Numbered from the stretch's first letter, positions 7,566 through 13,769 are shown. The stretch: 13,769 nt of DNA from Christensenella sp. UBA1259 (GCA_002308755.1 DBVR01000024.1:1-13769), one strand, 5' to 3'. A program made the numbers and translations. The notes: generated by a model not told the origin, from the letters alone.

Positions 7566-8597
7566 TCATTTTTTAAGCAAAACTCTTTTATAATTTTCGC
7601 CGATCCTGTCCCACAGTTTTATGGGATCTTTCGCGGCGCAACTCGTGCCGTATCCCCCGCGGTAGGTCCACGTTCCAAGCCTGTCAACGCCCATTTCGAC
7701 GTATAAATCCACAACCTTGTCTATCTGGTCAAAATCTTCCGGCTGCCCGCTGTATCCCTTGATCCAGCGTTCCGCTTCCTTGCCGTATTTATGCGCTATC
7801 TTTACCGTCCTTTCCGTTATATCCTTAAAGAAGGACTCCGGTTTAGCCCAGTCTATTATGGTGGTCGCCAAAACGTCGAAATACGGACAAGCCGCAACCT
7901 GCTCCCAGTTGTCGTACCCGCGAAGTTCCGTGCAATAGTAAGACTGGTTGGTCGCATGTACGCATATGGTTATTTCGAGTTTCGGGTTTATCTCTTTTAC
8001 CGCTTTCGAACAGTCGGACAAAGTTTTAAGCGCCTCTCTCCAACGGAAATTCTTTACGTCGTCGTTCAATATCTTCGGCATCTCGTAGCCGTAATAATCT
8101 TCAAATTTTTTCATGCACTCGGGACACCTGCAAGCCCAGTCTTCCCCCGCGCCGTACGCAACGGAAGTACCTGCTCTCGGTAACGCGTAATGCGGTTCGT
8201 CCCAGAAAAATCCGTCTATTTCCGTTTCGCGGGCAAGTTTTACGCAAATCCCCGTAAAATAATCGCGGAAAGCGTTACTCGTAAAGCACGCAGCGTTCAA
8301 AATTTCACCCGTCTGCGCCGACACCTGCCTGTGATGGATATTTTCCTGCAAAAACAAACTGACCTGTTCTCCGCCGAAATATTTGCCTATCCCCCAGGTA
8401 TCCGCTATCGCACGCAAACCTGCTTTGTGCGCCGCCTTTACTATATTGTTTATGTTGGGAAACCAAAAATCCATGTCGAATTCGGTTATCGCAAGTATCA
8501 CCGTGTCGCACCCGTGCGCTTTCATCTCTTCGAAATCTTTCTCCGCGTGCTCCACGTAATTTAAACCGTAATAACTTACCGAAGTATGTTTTATCAT
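7566..8597 (-). CDS. Unclassified TIM-barrel glycoside hydrolase-like protein, cytoplasmic
   Basis: This 343-residue protein has no signal peptide. It reads as a (beta/alpha)8 barrel: strands near VSYYGLNY (7-14), TVILAIT (32-38), GLRAIADTW (60-68), IDGFFWDEPHY (127-137), LEITICVHA (207-215), DVLATTIIDW (241-250), RWIKGY (277-282) and RLGTWTYRGG (306-315). The acidic pair D133-E134 at the end of a strand is a good candidate for the catalytic acid. A CxCxxC motif (C156, C158, C161) followed by KKFEDYYG resembles a segment seen in several barrel glycosidases and in DUF4838 proteins. I cannot assign a CAZy family. It is first in the operon, and AAGGAG lies 5 bases before the ATG at 8597. Trimming of imported oligosaccharides is inferred. 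Confidence 0.8.
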   Translation of the reverse strand: MIKHTSVSYYGLNYVEHAEKDFEEMKAHGCDTVILAITEFDMDFWFPNINNIVKAAHKAGLRAIADTWGIGKYFGGEQVSLFLQENIHHRQVSAQTGEILNAACFTSNAFRDYFTGICVKLARETEIDGFFWDEPHYALPRAGTSVAYGAGEDWACRCPECMKKFEDYYGYEMPKILNDDVKNFRWREALKTLSDCSKAVKEINPKLEITICVHATNQSYYCTELRGYDNWEQVAACPYFDVLATTIIDWAKPESFFKDITERTVKIAHKYGKEAERWIKGYSGQPEDFDQIDKVVDLYVEMGVDRLGTWTYRGGYGTSCAAKDPIKLWDRIGENYKRVLLKK

Positions 8598-8636
8598 TCC
8601 TGCTCCTTCTTGCCGAAATACTATTTCTCAATATTA

Positions 8637-8665
8637 AATCTAAACCATAAAACACCCGATTTCAA
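8637..8665 (-). promoter_or_regulatory. Predicted SigA-type promoter of the 8597-55 operon
   Basis: On the minus strand, TTGAAA (8665-8660) and TAGATT (8642-8637) are separated by 17 bp. The -35 matches 5 of 6 consensus bases and the -10 matches 4 of 6. Transcription would begin about 35-40 bases before the ATG at 8597. The -35 is one arm of an inverted repeat. Confidence 0.55.
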
Positions 8666-8677
8666 CACCATTTGAAA
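8660..8677. promoter_or_regulatory. Candidate operator: inverted repeat TTTCAA-N6-TTGAAA
   Basis: There are perfect 6-bp arms (8660-8665 and 8672-8677) with a 6-bp spacer. The left arm is exactly the -35 box of the minus-strand promoter. A dimeric regulator bound here would block RNA polymerase. The adjacent GntR/LacI hybrid is the obvious candidate ligand, but no binding consensus confirms it. Confidence 0.45.
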
Positions 8678-8722
8678 AATTTTTATATATATTTTCAGAT
8701 TTTATATATTTTGCTCACTTGC

Positions 8723-8751
8723 TTGACTTATCGTTTCGTATGTTATAGAAT
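8723..8751 (+). promoter_or_regulatory. Predicted SigA-type promoter of the regulator gene
   Basis: TTGACT (8723-8728) and TAGAAT (8746-8751) have a 17-bp spacer, each 5 of 6 to consensus. The start of transcription would fall near 8758. GGAG (8770-8773) lies 7 bases before the ATG at 8781, giving a short leader of about 23 bases. Confidence 0.7.
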
Positions 8752-8780
8752 AGAAATATATAAGGTTTCGGAGTGCACCT

Positions 8781-9845
8781 ATGAAAATACAAAAAATCCT
8801 GAAAGAAGTCCGATCCGACCTGCTGTCGGGAAAACTCGGTGCTTCGGGCGACAAGTTCATGATCGCCGAAGATCTTATGAAACGGTACGACGTTTCTTTC
8901 GTGTCTGCGCTTAAAATTATAAATTATCTCGTCGATAACGACCTTATAGTCCCGATAGGCAATAAAAAATTCATAATGAACGGGCTTTATAATAAAGACT
9001 GCGAACTTTTTAAACTCTTCGAATCGAAACGGAAAAAAATAGGAATACTCCCCAAACACATCACAAATCCGTTTTTTTCCAAGGTAACCGAATCCATCTA
9101 TAATACCGTCCTTAAAAACGGCAATATCCCCGTCTTGAAACTTTCTTCCGGCGAGACGGAAAAAGATACGCTTATCGCTCTCGTAAAAGAAGGGTGCCAC
9201 GGCATTATTTCTTTTTTCCAGAACAATACGCCCGATATCGTCGATATTTACGAAAGATTGCCCGTGCCCGTGGTCTTCATTCACGACGCCGTACCCATAA
9301 AAGATGCGTCCGTAGTCAATTCCGATAACAGGATATCGGGCTATTACGCCGCAAAACATCTCGTCGAATACGGATATTCTTCTCTCTATACCTGTTCGAG
9401 TTTTTACGCCGTAGGGAGTCAGCGATTTCTCGGCTTTACCGATTATCTTAATGAACACGATATACCTTTCGGAGAAGAAAAATCGTTGTTTTTCAACCTT
9501 TCCAACCCCTACAAAAATCACTCTTTGATAAACACCATAAGATCCGACCCCGCCAAAAGAATAGGTATATTTTGCTACCACGACCTTATCGCCGAGTACC
9601 TTTACAACCTTCTGAAAATAAACAGGATAAACGTTCCCGAAAAAGTAGGTATCGTCGGATACGATAAACTCGATACCATTATGCCTTCGGGACTTAATCT
9701 CACGACTTTTTCCTATTCTTTCGACGACATAGCGCGTTCTGCCTACGACCTGCTTATGCGAAATTGCGAAACACTTATCCCCAACCCCGTTATGATTCGC
9801 GAACACACGTTCCTCGTTATAGGTAAAACCACTTCCAAAACATAA
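8781..9845 (+). CDS. GntR/LacI hybrid transcription regulator (sugar-responsive)
   Basis: This 354-residue DNA-binding regulator is cytoplasmic. Residues 1-68 form a GntR-type winged helix: the start KIQKILKEVRSDLLSGKL, a recognition region around DLMKRYDVSFVSALKIINYLV (31-51) and a wing ending KKFIMNG (62-68). Residues about 86-350 match a LacI/periplasmic-binding-protein sensor: KKIGILPKHITNPFFSKV, VVFIHDAVPI, a DNRISGYYAAKHLVEYGYS-like segment, KRIGIFCYHDLIAEYL, KVGIVGYDKLD and the terminal IREHTFLVIGKT. This is the AraR-like arrangement, in which a sugar relieves repression in characterised relatives. It is divergent from the TIM-barrel operon and convergent with the GH28 operon, so it may control either or both. 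The start is set by GGAG seven bases upstream. Confidence 0.9.
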   Translation: MKIQKILKEVRSDLLSGKLGASGDKFMIAEDLMKRYDVSFVSALKIINYLVDNDLIVPIGNKKFIMNGLYNKDCELFKLFESKRKKIGILPKHITNPFFSKVTESIYNTVLKNGNIPVLKLSSGETEKDTLIALVKEGCHGIISFFQNNTPDIVDIYERLPVPVVFIHDAVPIKDASVVNSDNRISGYYAAKHLVEYGYSSLYTCSSFYAVGSQRFLGFTDYLNEHDIPFGEEKSLFFNLSNPYKNHSLINTIRSDPAKRIGIFCYHDLIAEYLYNLLKINRINVPEKVGIVGYDKLDTIMPSGLNLTTFSYSFDDIARSAYDLLMRNCETLIPNPVMIREHTFLVIGKTTSKT

Positions 9846-9858
9846 TAAAGTAAAATTC

Positions 9859-9885
9859 AAGCGGGCACGAATTTCGTGCCCGCTT
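9859..9885. terminator. Strong symmetrical hairpin between convergent genes
   Basis: This is a perfect inverted repeat, AAGCGGGCACGAA paired with TTCGTGCCCGCTT around a single central T (the innermost pairs must open to form the loop). It starts 14 bases after the regulator stop. On the plus strand it is followed by A-rich rather than U-rich sequence. On the minus strand it is followed by GAATTTTACTTTATTA. It therefore looks better as a terminator for the minus-strand GH28 operon, or as a bidirectional transcription block. Confidence 0.65.
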
Positions 9886-9907
9886 AAAAATTGGAGAATA
9901 TGAGATG

Positions 9908-9933
9908 AAATAGGACGGTGTATCCTATTTTTT
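9908..9933 (+). terminator. Hairpin with T-tract downstream of the regulator
   Basis: AAATAGGA pairs with TCCTATTT around a 7-base loop (CGGTGTA), followed directly by T's to 9933. This is an intrinsic-terminator shape for the plus-strand regulator transcript. The T-tract overlaps the stop codon (9933-9935) of the convergent oxidoreductase gene. A shortened version of the same motif occurs at 2-18. Confidence 0.55.
9912..9930. repeat. Copy B of a dispersed hairpin motif AGGACGG-TG-TATCCTATTT
   Basis: It shares 17 bases with positions 2-18, differing by a two-base insertion in the loop. Both copies lie just downstream of the last gene of a minus-strand operon and in the same orientation. Confidence 0.4.
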
Positions 9934-11069
9934 CACAATTTAACCGTCTTGCCCGTATATATACTCTCGTAACACGCGTTTATTACCCGCATCGTCTTTT
10001 CGTGATCAGAAAGGGTGAAATCGGGGGTATATTTTTCACCGCGTATCGCACGGGCAAACCGTTCCATGTACGCCTTACGAGTTCCCGAAATATCGTAAAA
10101 TCTCGTATTCACGCGGTACTCTAAATCTTCAAAACGCATTTGCTCCGTCGTGTTGGGATTATACAGGTCGCATATAGCGCCGCCTTTTGTGCCGCACACC
10201 TGCATTTCCACCTGAACCGATTTCGGATAATGACTTAACCTGTCCTTTTTCAGCACCAGACGCGATTGTTCGTACTCCTTGTTTGCGTACGAAGGATCCA
10301 AAGATACGACCACGCCGTTTTTAAGTTTACCGATAACGTAAACCATATCTTCCACCGCCGCGCTTTCCCGCATATTAGGCGCGATCTCGGCGTACACGCT
10401 GTCAAACTCGCTACCCGTCATATATCTCATCAAATCGAAAACGTGCGGGTGATCGGTCAGCGCACCACCCCTGAATTTATTGAAATTCGGCTTTAAAGGC
10501 ACAACTTTGCCGTAACTTTCTTTCGGATCGTTCATCCAGTGATTCCACCACATAGGAAAATGCGAATAGTTGTACGCATTTATCGCCGTAAGTTCGCCGA
10601 AAACGTTCTGTCCGATAAGTTCCTTTACACGTTCCACCGCCGCGTACCAGCGCATTTCGAGTTCTATGCTTACCTTTATTCCGCTTTCTTTTTCCAACCG
10701 CAGCATTTCCGCGTATTCCGCCATATCCAGAGTCGGAACTTTCATCATAACTACGTTTATTCCGCGCTCCGCACACAACTTAAATTGACGGAAATGTTCC
10801 GCATTACTGCCGCCGCATATGCACAGTTCGAGTTCGGGGTGTTTTTTCACCATCTCTTCGTCGTCGCAGAACGTATCGTACTTTTTAAACAGGTCGGCGT
10901 TGCCGTAACGGTCTTCGAATTTACATCTCGTTTCGGGATCCAAAGATAGCGCAACGACTTCAAACAGCGGACTTCCCTTCATAGCGTTGAACATACCTTC
11001 GGCATGCCCGTTCTTTAACCCCATAACGCCTACTTTTATAGGCTTGAAATTTCCCTTATTCGCGTTCAT
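9933..11069 (-). CDS. Gfo/Idh/MocA family oxidoreductase with altered motifs
   Basis: This 378-residue protein is probably a cytoplasmic NAD(P)-dependent dehydrogenase or related sugar enzyme. Residues 10-135 form the Rossmann domain: IKVGVMGLKNGHAEGMF in place of the usual GxGxxG/A loop, and ELCICGGSNAEHF with CAERGINVVMMKVP (99-112). In typical members the last segment reads EKP; here K110 is kept but the preceding residue is Met and the next Val. The C-terminal substrate domain contains GGALTDHPHVFDL (201-213) with D206 and H209 as likely catalytic residues, and ends HEKTMRVINACYESIYTGKTVKL, the usual family ending. The start overlaps the preceding stop by four bases (ATGA), implying translational coupling. 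The substrate is unknown; an uronic acid or other sugar derivative is inferred from the GH28 neighbour. Confidence 0.85.
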   Translation of the reverse strand: MNANKGNFKPIKVGVMGLKNGHAEGMFNAMKGSPLFEVVALSLDPETRCKFEDRYGNADLFKKYDTFCDDEEMVKKHPELELCICGGSNAEHFRQFKLCAERGINVVMMKVPTLDMAEYAEMLRLEKESGIKVSIELEMRWYAAVERVKELIGQNVFGELTAINAYNYSHFPMWWNHWMNDPKESYGKVVPLKPNFNKFRGGALTDHPHVFDLMRYMTGSEFDSVYAEIAPNMRESAAVEDMVYVIGKLKNGVVVSLDPSYANKEYEQSRLVLKKDRLSHYPKSVQVEMQVCGTKGGAICDLYNPNTTEQMRFEDLEYRVNTRFYDISGTRKAYMERFARAIRGEKYTPDFTLSDHEKTMRVINACYESIYTGKTVKL

Positions 11070-11803
11070 AGTTCTACACTCTCACCCGTGATATCGGATT
11101 TTCTGACTATCTCTATGTACTTCCGTAACTGCCCGTCTCTTTCGGTCAATGCGGCGTAATCGGTAACTTCCGTAAGCATCTTATATATGCTTACCGCAAT
11201 CGTCGATTGTTCGAGAGTAAGACCGTATAATTCAAGCGTCGTGTCGTTATAAGTATACGGCGTCTTGCTGTCGGTAAAAACGTATACGGACTGCGGACGA
11301 ACTTTCGTCGAAACCACTCTCGTCGATTCCATACCTTCTCTTCCCCAAGCAGTGTGGCGCGTCTGTTCTTCCGCGCCTTCCGGCAACGCCGCGCCGAGTT
11401 CTAACGTCGCCACTTTGCCGTTTTCCATTTTCAGTATTACGGCCGCCGCATTTTTGTTCAGCGTCGCCGTTATCTTCTTTATATCCGAATCGAGTATCCA
11501 CTCCGCCGCGTCGAGTTCCTTATACAAATACGCCTCGATGCCGTACTCTCTTTTTATAAGCCCCGTCGTCTTCGCACTTACCGACCCGCCTATATTGAAC
11601 TTTGCGTTCCGCGCTATCGCCTGCACCTGCGGATCGTATCTCCAGTAAAAAATCGGGTACGCTTTGCCGTCTATTATAAGACTGTCGGTCATATCGTCGG
11701 GCTTTTTCTCTCTGTATTCCCACTTTACGCCGACGCTTTCGCCGTTTGCCTTCAACAGACTTTTTACGCCGTCTTCTACGGTCTTATTGTGAGTTACTGA
11801 CAT
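11066..11803 (-). CDS. Orphan protein resembling a Gfo/Idh/MocA C-terminal domain
   Basis: This 245-residue protein has no signal peptide and no membrane helix. I do not recognise a named family. It lacks an N-terminal Rossmann fold. Its end, RKYIEIVRKSDITGESVEL (227-245), matches the closing segment of Gfo/Idh/MocA enzymes and is close to that of the next gene. Other marks are PIFYWRYDPQ (50-59), VSAKTTGLIKREYGIEAYLYKELDAAEW (75-102), an alternating-strand region TATLNKNAAAVILKMENGKVATLELG (112-137) and RPQSVYVFTD (169-178). I chose ATG at 11803, two bases after the GH28 stop. The frame stays open to an ATG at 11845, but that start would overlap the GH28 gene by 40 bases. A partner or regulatory subunit of the adjacent oxidoreductase is the leading guess. 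Confidence 0.7.
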   Translation of the reverse strand: MSVTHNKTVEDGVKSLLKANGESVGVKWEYREKKPDDMTDSLIIDGKAYPIFYWRYDPQVQAIARNAKFNIGGSVSAKTTGLIKREYGIEAYLYKELDAAEWILDSDIKKITATLNKNAAAVILKMENGKVATLELGAALPEGAEEQTRHTAWGREGMESTRVVSTKVRPQSVYVFTDSKTPYTYNDTTLELYGLTLEQSTIAVSIYKMLTEVTDYAALTERDGQLRKYIEIVRKSDITGESVEL

Positions 11804-11805
11804 TT

Positions 11806-13302
11806 TTATTTTATACGCTTGCCGTTGTACGTTACGTTTTCGCAATCGTCCACGTCGTACTCGCGAAGCTTCTCCTTGTTATTTATTCTGATGTATCTAA
11901 ACGTTATATCCTTTACTTTATCCGTAGCGTCTTCAAATCCCCTTACGTATATATACGTGTCCGCTTCCAAACCGAAGTTGGGATCTCCCGAATTGTATTC
12001 TATATCTACGTTGTCGAAAGTTATATCGCTTATCTCGGTGAGTTCTTTTGCCGCCGCCCCGTCGTCGTTATAATCAACCTGCCTTACGAATACTCTCGAT
12101 ATCTTGCTGTCTCTTACTTCCACGTCCTTTACGTATCCGCCGCGCTTTCTCGTCGTCTTTATATGCACTCCGAAAAACGAACACGAAAAATCGCAGTCCC
12201 AGATCCTTACGCCTTTCACTCCGCCTGAAACTTCGCTGCCTATCGCAACTCCGTGGCTCTTGCCTTTTTTGACACGACAAGAAAATATATCTATATTTTT
12301 CGCGGGTTTGTCTATAATATTCCCTTCGGGATTTTTGCCGGATTTTATCGCTACGCAATCGTCGCCTGTATCGAATTCGCAGTCGAAAAGCGTGCAATCT
12401 TTCGACGAATCGGGATCCCAGCCGTCGCCGTTCCAGATCCCCTTGGAAAATATCTTACAACCGCAGGTTACAACGTTTGCGGAATATATCATATGTATAT
12501 TCCAGCAAGGTGCGTTGCCGAGTTCAAGCCCGTCTATGATAACGCCTTTTGCATTGCTTATATTTATAAGCCTGCCACGACTGCGGAACTTCTCTTCCTT
12601 ATCGGAAAACAGGTCGTTCTGATACGCCTTTAACTTCCGTCTTTTCTCTCTTAAATTTCCGCCCGCTATACCGATCGTATCGAAGAGTAATTCTTCCCCG
12701 CCGCCGATTATCTTGCCTTTGCCGCGGATAATTACGTTTTTAACGCTTATTTTACCCGACCTGTCGAGATGCCCTAAGTTGATAAGCGAAGAGTAACATA
12801 ACGTTTCCTTTCCTTCGAATCGGCTGGGAATTTTGGGTAAATAATCTTCCTTTTTTTCGCTGCCCTTCAAAACGCCGCACTTTTCGACGTATAATTCCAC
12901 ATCGTCGTGCAGTCTTAACGCACCCGTCTTAAAAACGCCTTTCGGTATCACGACGCGGAAGTCCTTGCCGCAATCGTCTATGGCGCGCTGTATTGCCGCG
13001 GTGTTAAGCGTCTTGCCGTCACCCACCGCACGGTAAGGAAAATCGGTAACGACGATATCTTTTTTAACTTTTGCGGTACGGCATTTCGTTTCTGAAACGA
13101 TATCCGTCTTTTCCCCGCGACCACGCACTCCTACCGATACGCCGTACTCGGTCTCAGGTTCAAGATCTTTTATTCTGAAAAACGTCTTTGCGGTTTCCCC
13201 GATCTTTTTTCCGTTCAGAAAAATTTCGTATAACGAGGCACCTTTGACCGTTTTATCCCAAAATAAAACTATTTCGTCGCCGTAGGAAAAACATCTCAGC
13301 AT
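11806..13302 (-). CDS. GH28 polygalacturonase-like enzyme with N-terminal Fn3, cytoplasmic
   Basis: This 498-residue protein has no signal peptide. Residues about 1-78 form a fibronectin type III-like domain (YEIFLNGKKIGET, LEPETEYGVSV). The rest is a right-handed parallel beta-helix of GH28, which hydrolyses galacturonic acid linkages in pectin. DFPYRAVGDGKTLNTAAIQRAIDDC (87-111) is the family entry motif. Catalytic motifs are NGDGWDPDSS (291-300, normally NTD), DTGDDCVAIKSG (311-322, D314-D315), SHGVAIGSEVSGG (349-361, normally GHG, with H350 kept) and HIKTTRKRGG (380-389, normally RIK). The overall pattern suggests an exo-acting enzyme. AAGGG about ten bases upstream supports the ATG at 13302. 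It starts 14 bases after the GH5-like gene stops and is followed two bases later by the orphan protein. Cytoplasmic location implies action on imported oligosaccharides. Confidence 0.9.
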   Translation of the reverse strand: MLRCFSYGDEIVLFWDKTVKGASLYEIFLNGKKIGETAKTFFRIKDLEPETEYGVSVGVRGRGEKTDIVSETKCRTAKVKKDIVVTDFPYRAVGDGKTLNTAAIQRAIDDCGKDFRVVIPKGVFKTGALRLHDDVELYVEKCGVLKGSEKKEDYLPKIPSRFEGKETLCYSSLINLGHLDRSGKISVKNVIIRGKGKIIGGGEELLFDTIGIAGGNLREKRRKLKAYQNDLFSDKEEKFRSRGRLINISNAKGVIIDGLELGNAPCWNIHMIYSANVVTCGCKIFSKGIWNGDGWDPDSSKDCTLFDCEFDTGDDCVAIKSGKNPEGNIIDKPAKNIDIFSCRVKKGKSHGVAIGSEVSGGVKGVRIWDCDFSCSFFGVHIKTTRKRGGYVKDVEVRDSKISRVFVRQVDYNDDGAAAKELTEISDITFDNVDIEYNSGDPNFGLEADTYIYVRGFEDATDKVKDITFRYIRINNKEKLREYDVDDCENVTYNGKRIK

Positions 13303-13316
13303 TATAACGCTACCCT

Positions 13317-13769
13317 TTAATTTTTATCGGCAAATTCGTTGATCCTTTTTATCAGGTCTATTTCTTTCGGGTCGTACGGGCGTAGATTCGGGCGGAAAAG
13401 GTCGTGTTGCCACTTGGTAAAATCGTACTTGTCCGCTTCTCCGTTTTTCTGTTTTTCCCAGAAAACTTCCCACGGTTCGTAAGTCTGCATCTTGCCCGCG
13501 ACGAACCCCCAACAGTAATTGCCGACGTCCGTTATATAAAAAAGCGGATACATTTCGAACACGTTGTTATGCATTATCCTGTGCAACCACTCGGTACAGA
13601 AAACCGGTCTGCCCGTCTTTTTTAGACAACTGATCATTTCGACCATTTTTTCGTAAGAACCGTAATGGTGAAAACTGATAACGTCGGAAAGTTCCAACGC
13701 CAGACGTTCTTCTTCCGTCGTCGGATTTCCGTCGTCGTCTATTCCGCGCCAGATATCGGCGGTAAGGGG
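13317..13769 (-). CDS. C-terminal part of a GH5-like (clan GH-A) glycoside hydrolase, 5' end beyond window
   Basis: 150 codons are visible; the frame is open to the right edge, so the start lies outside. Reading from the edge it begins PLTADIWRGIDDDGNPTTEE. Features are DVISFHHYGS (29-38), RPVFCTEWLHR (54-64) with E60 as the likely nucleophile at the end of beta-strand 7, then NYCWGFVAGKMQTYEPWE (84-101) and a closing DLFRPNLRPYDPKEIDLIKRIN (123-144). This order (HxYG, CTEW/Y, WGFVAGK, PYDPxE) matches barrel glycosidases annotated as cellulase-type or GH2/GH5-like in gut bacteria. The exact family and substrate cannot be stated from this fragment. It is first in the visible part of the GH28 operon. 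A TTG at 13697 is inside the gene and is not its start. Confidence 0.8.
   Translation of the reverse strand, partial: PLTADIWRGIDDDGNPTTEEERLALELSDVISFHHYGSYEKMVEMISCLKKTGRPVFCTEWLHRIMHNNVFEMYPLFYITDVGNYCWGFVAGKMQTYEPWEVFWEKQKNGEADKYDFTKWQHDLFRPNLRPYDPKEIDLIKRINEFADKN

Larger units (their letters stand above)
8598..8780. promoter_or_regulatory. Divergent promoter region
   Basis: This 183-bp region lies between the TIM-barrel operon (minus) and the regulator (plus). It holds one good promoter in each direction. Between the two -35 boxes lies an AT-rich stretch (8671-8712) with two TTTTATATA-containing tracts (8681-8695 and 8700-8712) that could act as UP elements or bend DNA. An inverted repeat at 8660-8677 overlaps the minus-strand -35. 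The divergent arrangement with a regulator gene is typical of local transcription control. Confidence 0.75.

Noticed and set aside
8673..8697. Loose inverted repeat TGAAAA ... TTTTCA in the divergent promoter region
   Set aside because: The arms are AT-rich, short and separated by 13 bases in a stretch where such matches are expected by chance. The 8660-8677 repeat is better.
8773..8778. GTGCAC palindrome just before the regulator ATG
   Set aside because: Symmetry does not extend beyond six bases and the site coincides with the RBS spacer, so it is likely coincidental.
8715..9860. A 381-codon minus-strand open frame opposite the regulator
   Set aside because: It covers the regulator gene almost exactly. 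The plus-strand frame has a clear winged helix and sensor domain, its own promoter and RBS. The antisense protein has no recognisable domain and is a by-product of codon bias.
11804..11845. Upstream ATG giving a 14-residue extension to the orphan protein
   Set aside because: The extension (MRKRNVQRQAYKIK) is read from the end of the GH28 gene in another frame. The ATG at 11803, two bases after that stop, fits the compact operon better.
13697..13769. TTG at 13697 as the start of the right-edge hydrolase
   Set aside because: The same frame is open to the window edge with protein-like sequence, and the fragment lacks the first part of a TIM barrel. The gene starts outside.

Overview
The window looks like a carbohydrate-utilisation region from a Gram-positive, probably gut-dwelling Clostridia-type bacterium (Bacillota; a Christensenellales-like lineage is my guess). 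The evidence is AGGAG-type ribosome binding sites, a GntR/LacI hybrid sugar regulator, secreted proteins with Listeria-Bacteroides (InlB B-type) repeats, and a C-terminal Cys-Gly-Gly plus membrane helix plus basic tail instead of LPXTG. There are no tRNA or rRNA genes, no CRISPR array and no insertion sequence.

Layout. Positions 55-8597 hold a minus-strand operon transcribed from a promoter near 8640-8665. Its order is an unclassified cytoplasmic TIM-barrel glycosidase-like protein (8597-7566), a 47-residue peptide (7536-7393), a 1580-residue secreted DUF4838 protein carrying two copies of an unnamed ~300-residue domain (7358-2616), and an 831-residue membrane-anchored surface protein carrying a third copy (2550-55). 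A 183-bp divergent promoter region (8598-8780) separates this operon from a plus-strand GntR/LacI-type regulator (8781-9845). A convergent region with two hairpins (9846-9932) follows. Beyond it is a second minus-strand operon that enters from the right edge: a GH5-like hydrolase fragment (13769-13317), a cytoplasmic GH28 polygalacturonase-like enzyme (13302-11806), an orphan protein resembling the C-terminal half of a Gfo/Idh/MocA oxidoreductase (11803-11066), and a full Gfo/Idh/MocA oxidoreductase (11069-9933).

How it may work (inference). The secreted pair would bind or trim a glycan at the cell surface. Oligosaccharides would enter through transporters that are not in this window. The cytoplasmic enzymes without signal peptides (343-residue TIM barrel, GH28, GH5-like) would then depolymerise them, and the oxidoreductase pair would handle an unusual sugar or uronic acid. 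The regulator between the operons would sense a sugar; an 18-bp inverted repeat overlapping the -35 of the 8597-55 operon is the best operator candidate. GH28 hints at a pectin-like, galacturonate-containing substrate, but the true substrate cannot be read from sequence alone.

The parts that look least described are the triplicated surface domain, the small peptide encoded inside the operon, and the half-oxidoreductase translationally coupled to a full oxidoreductase with altered motifs.
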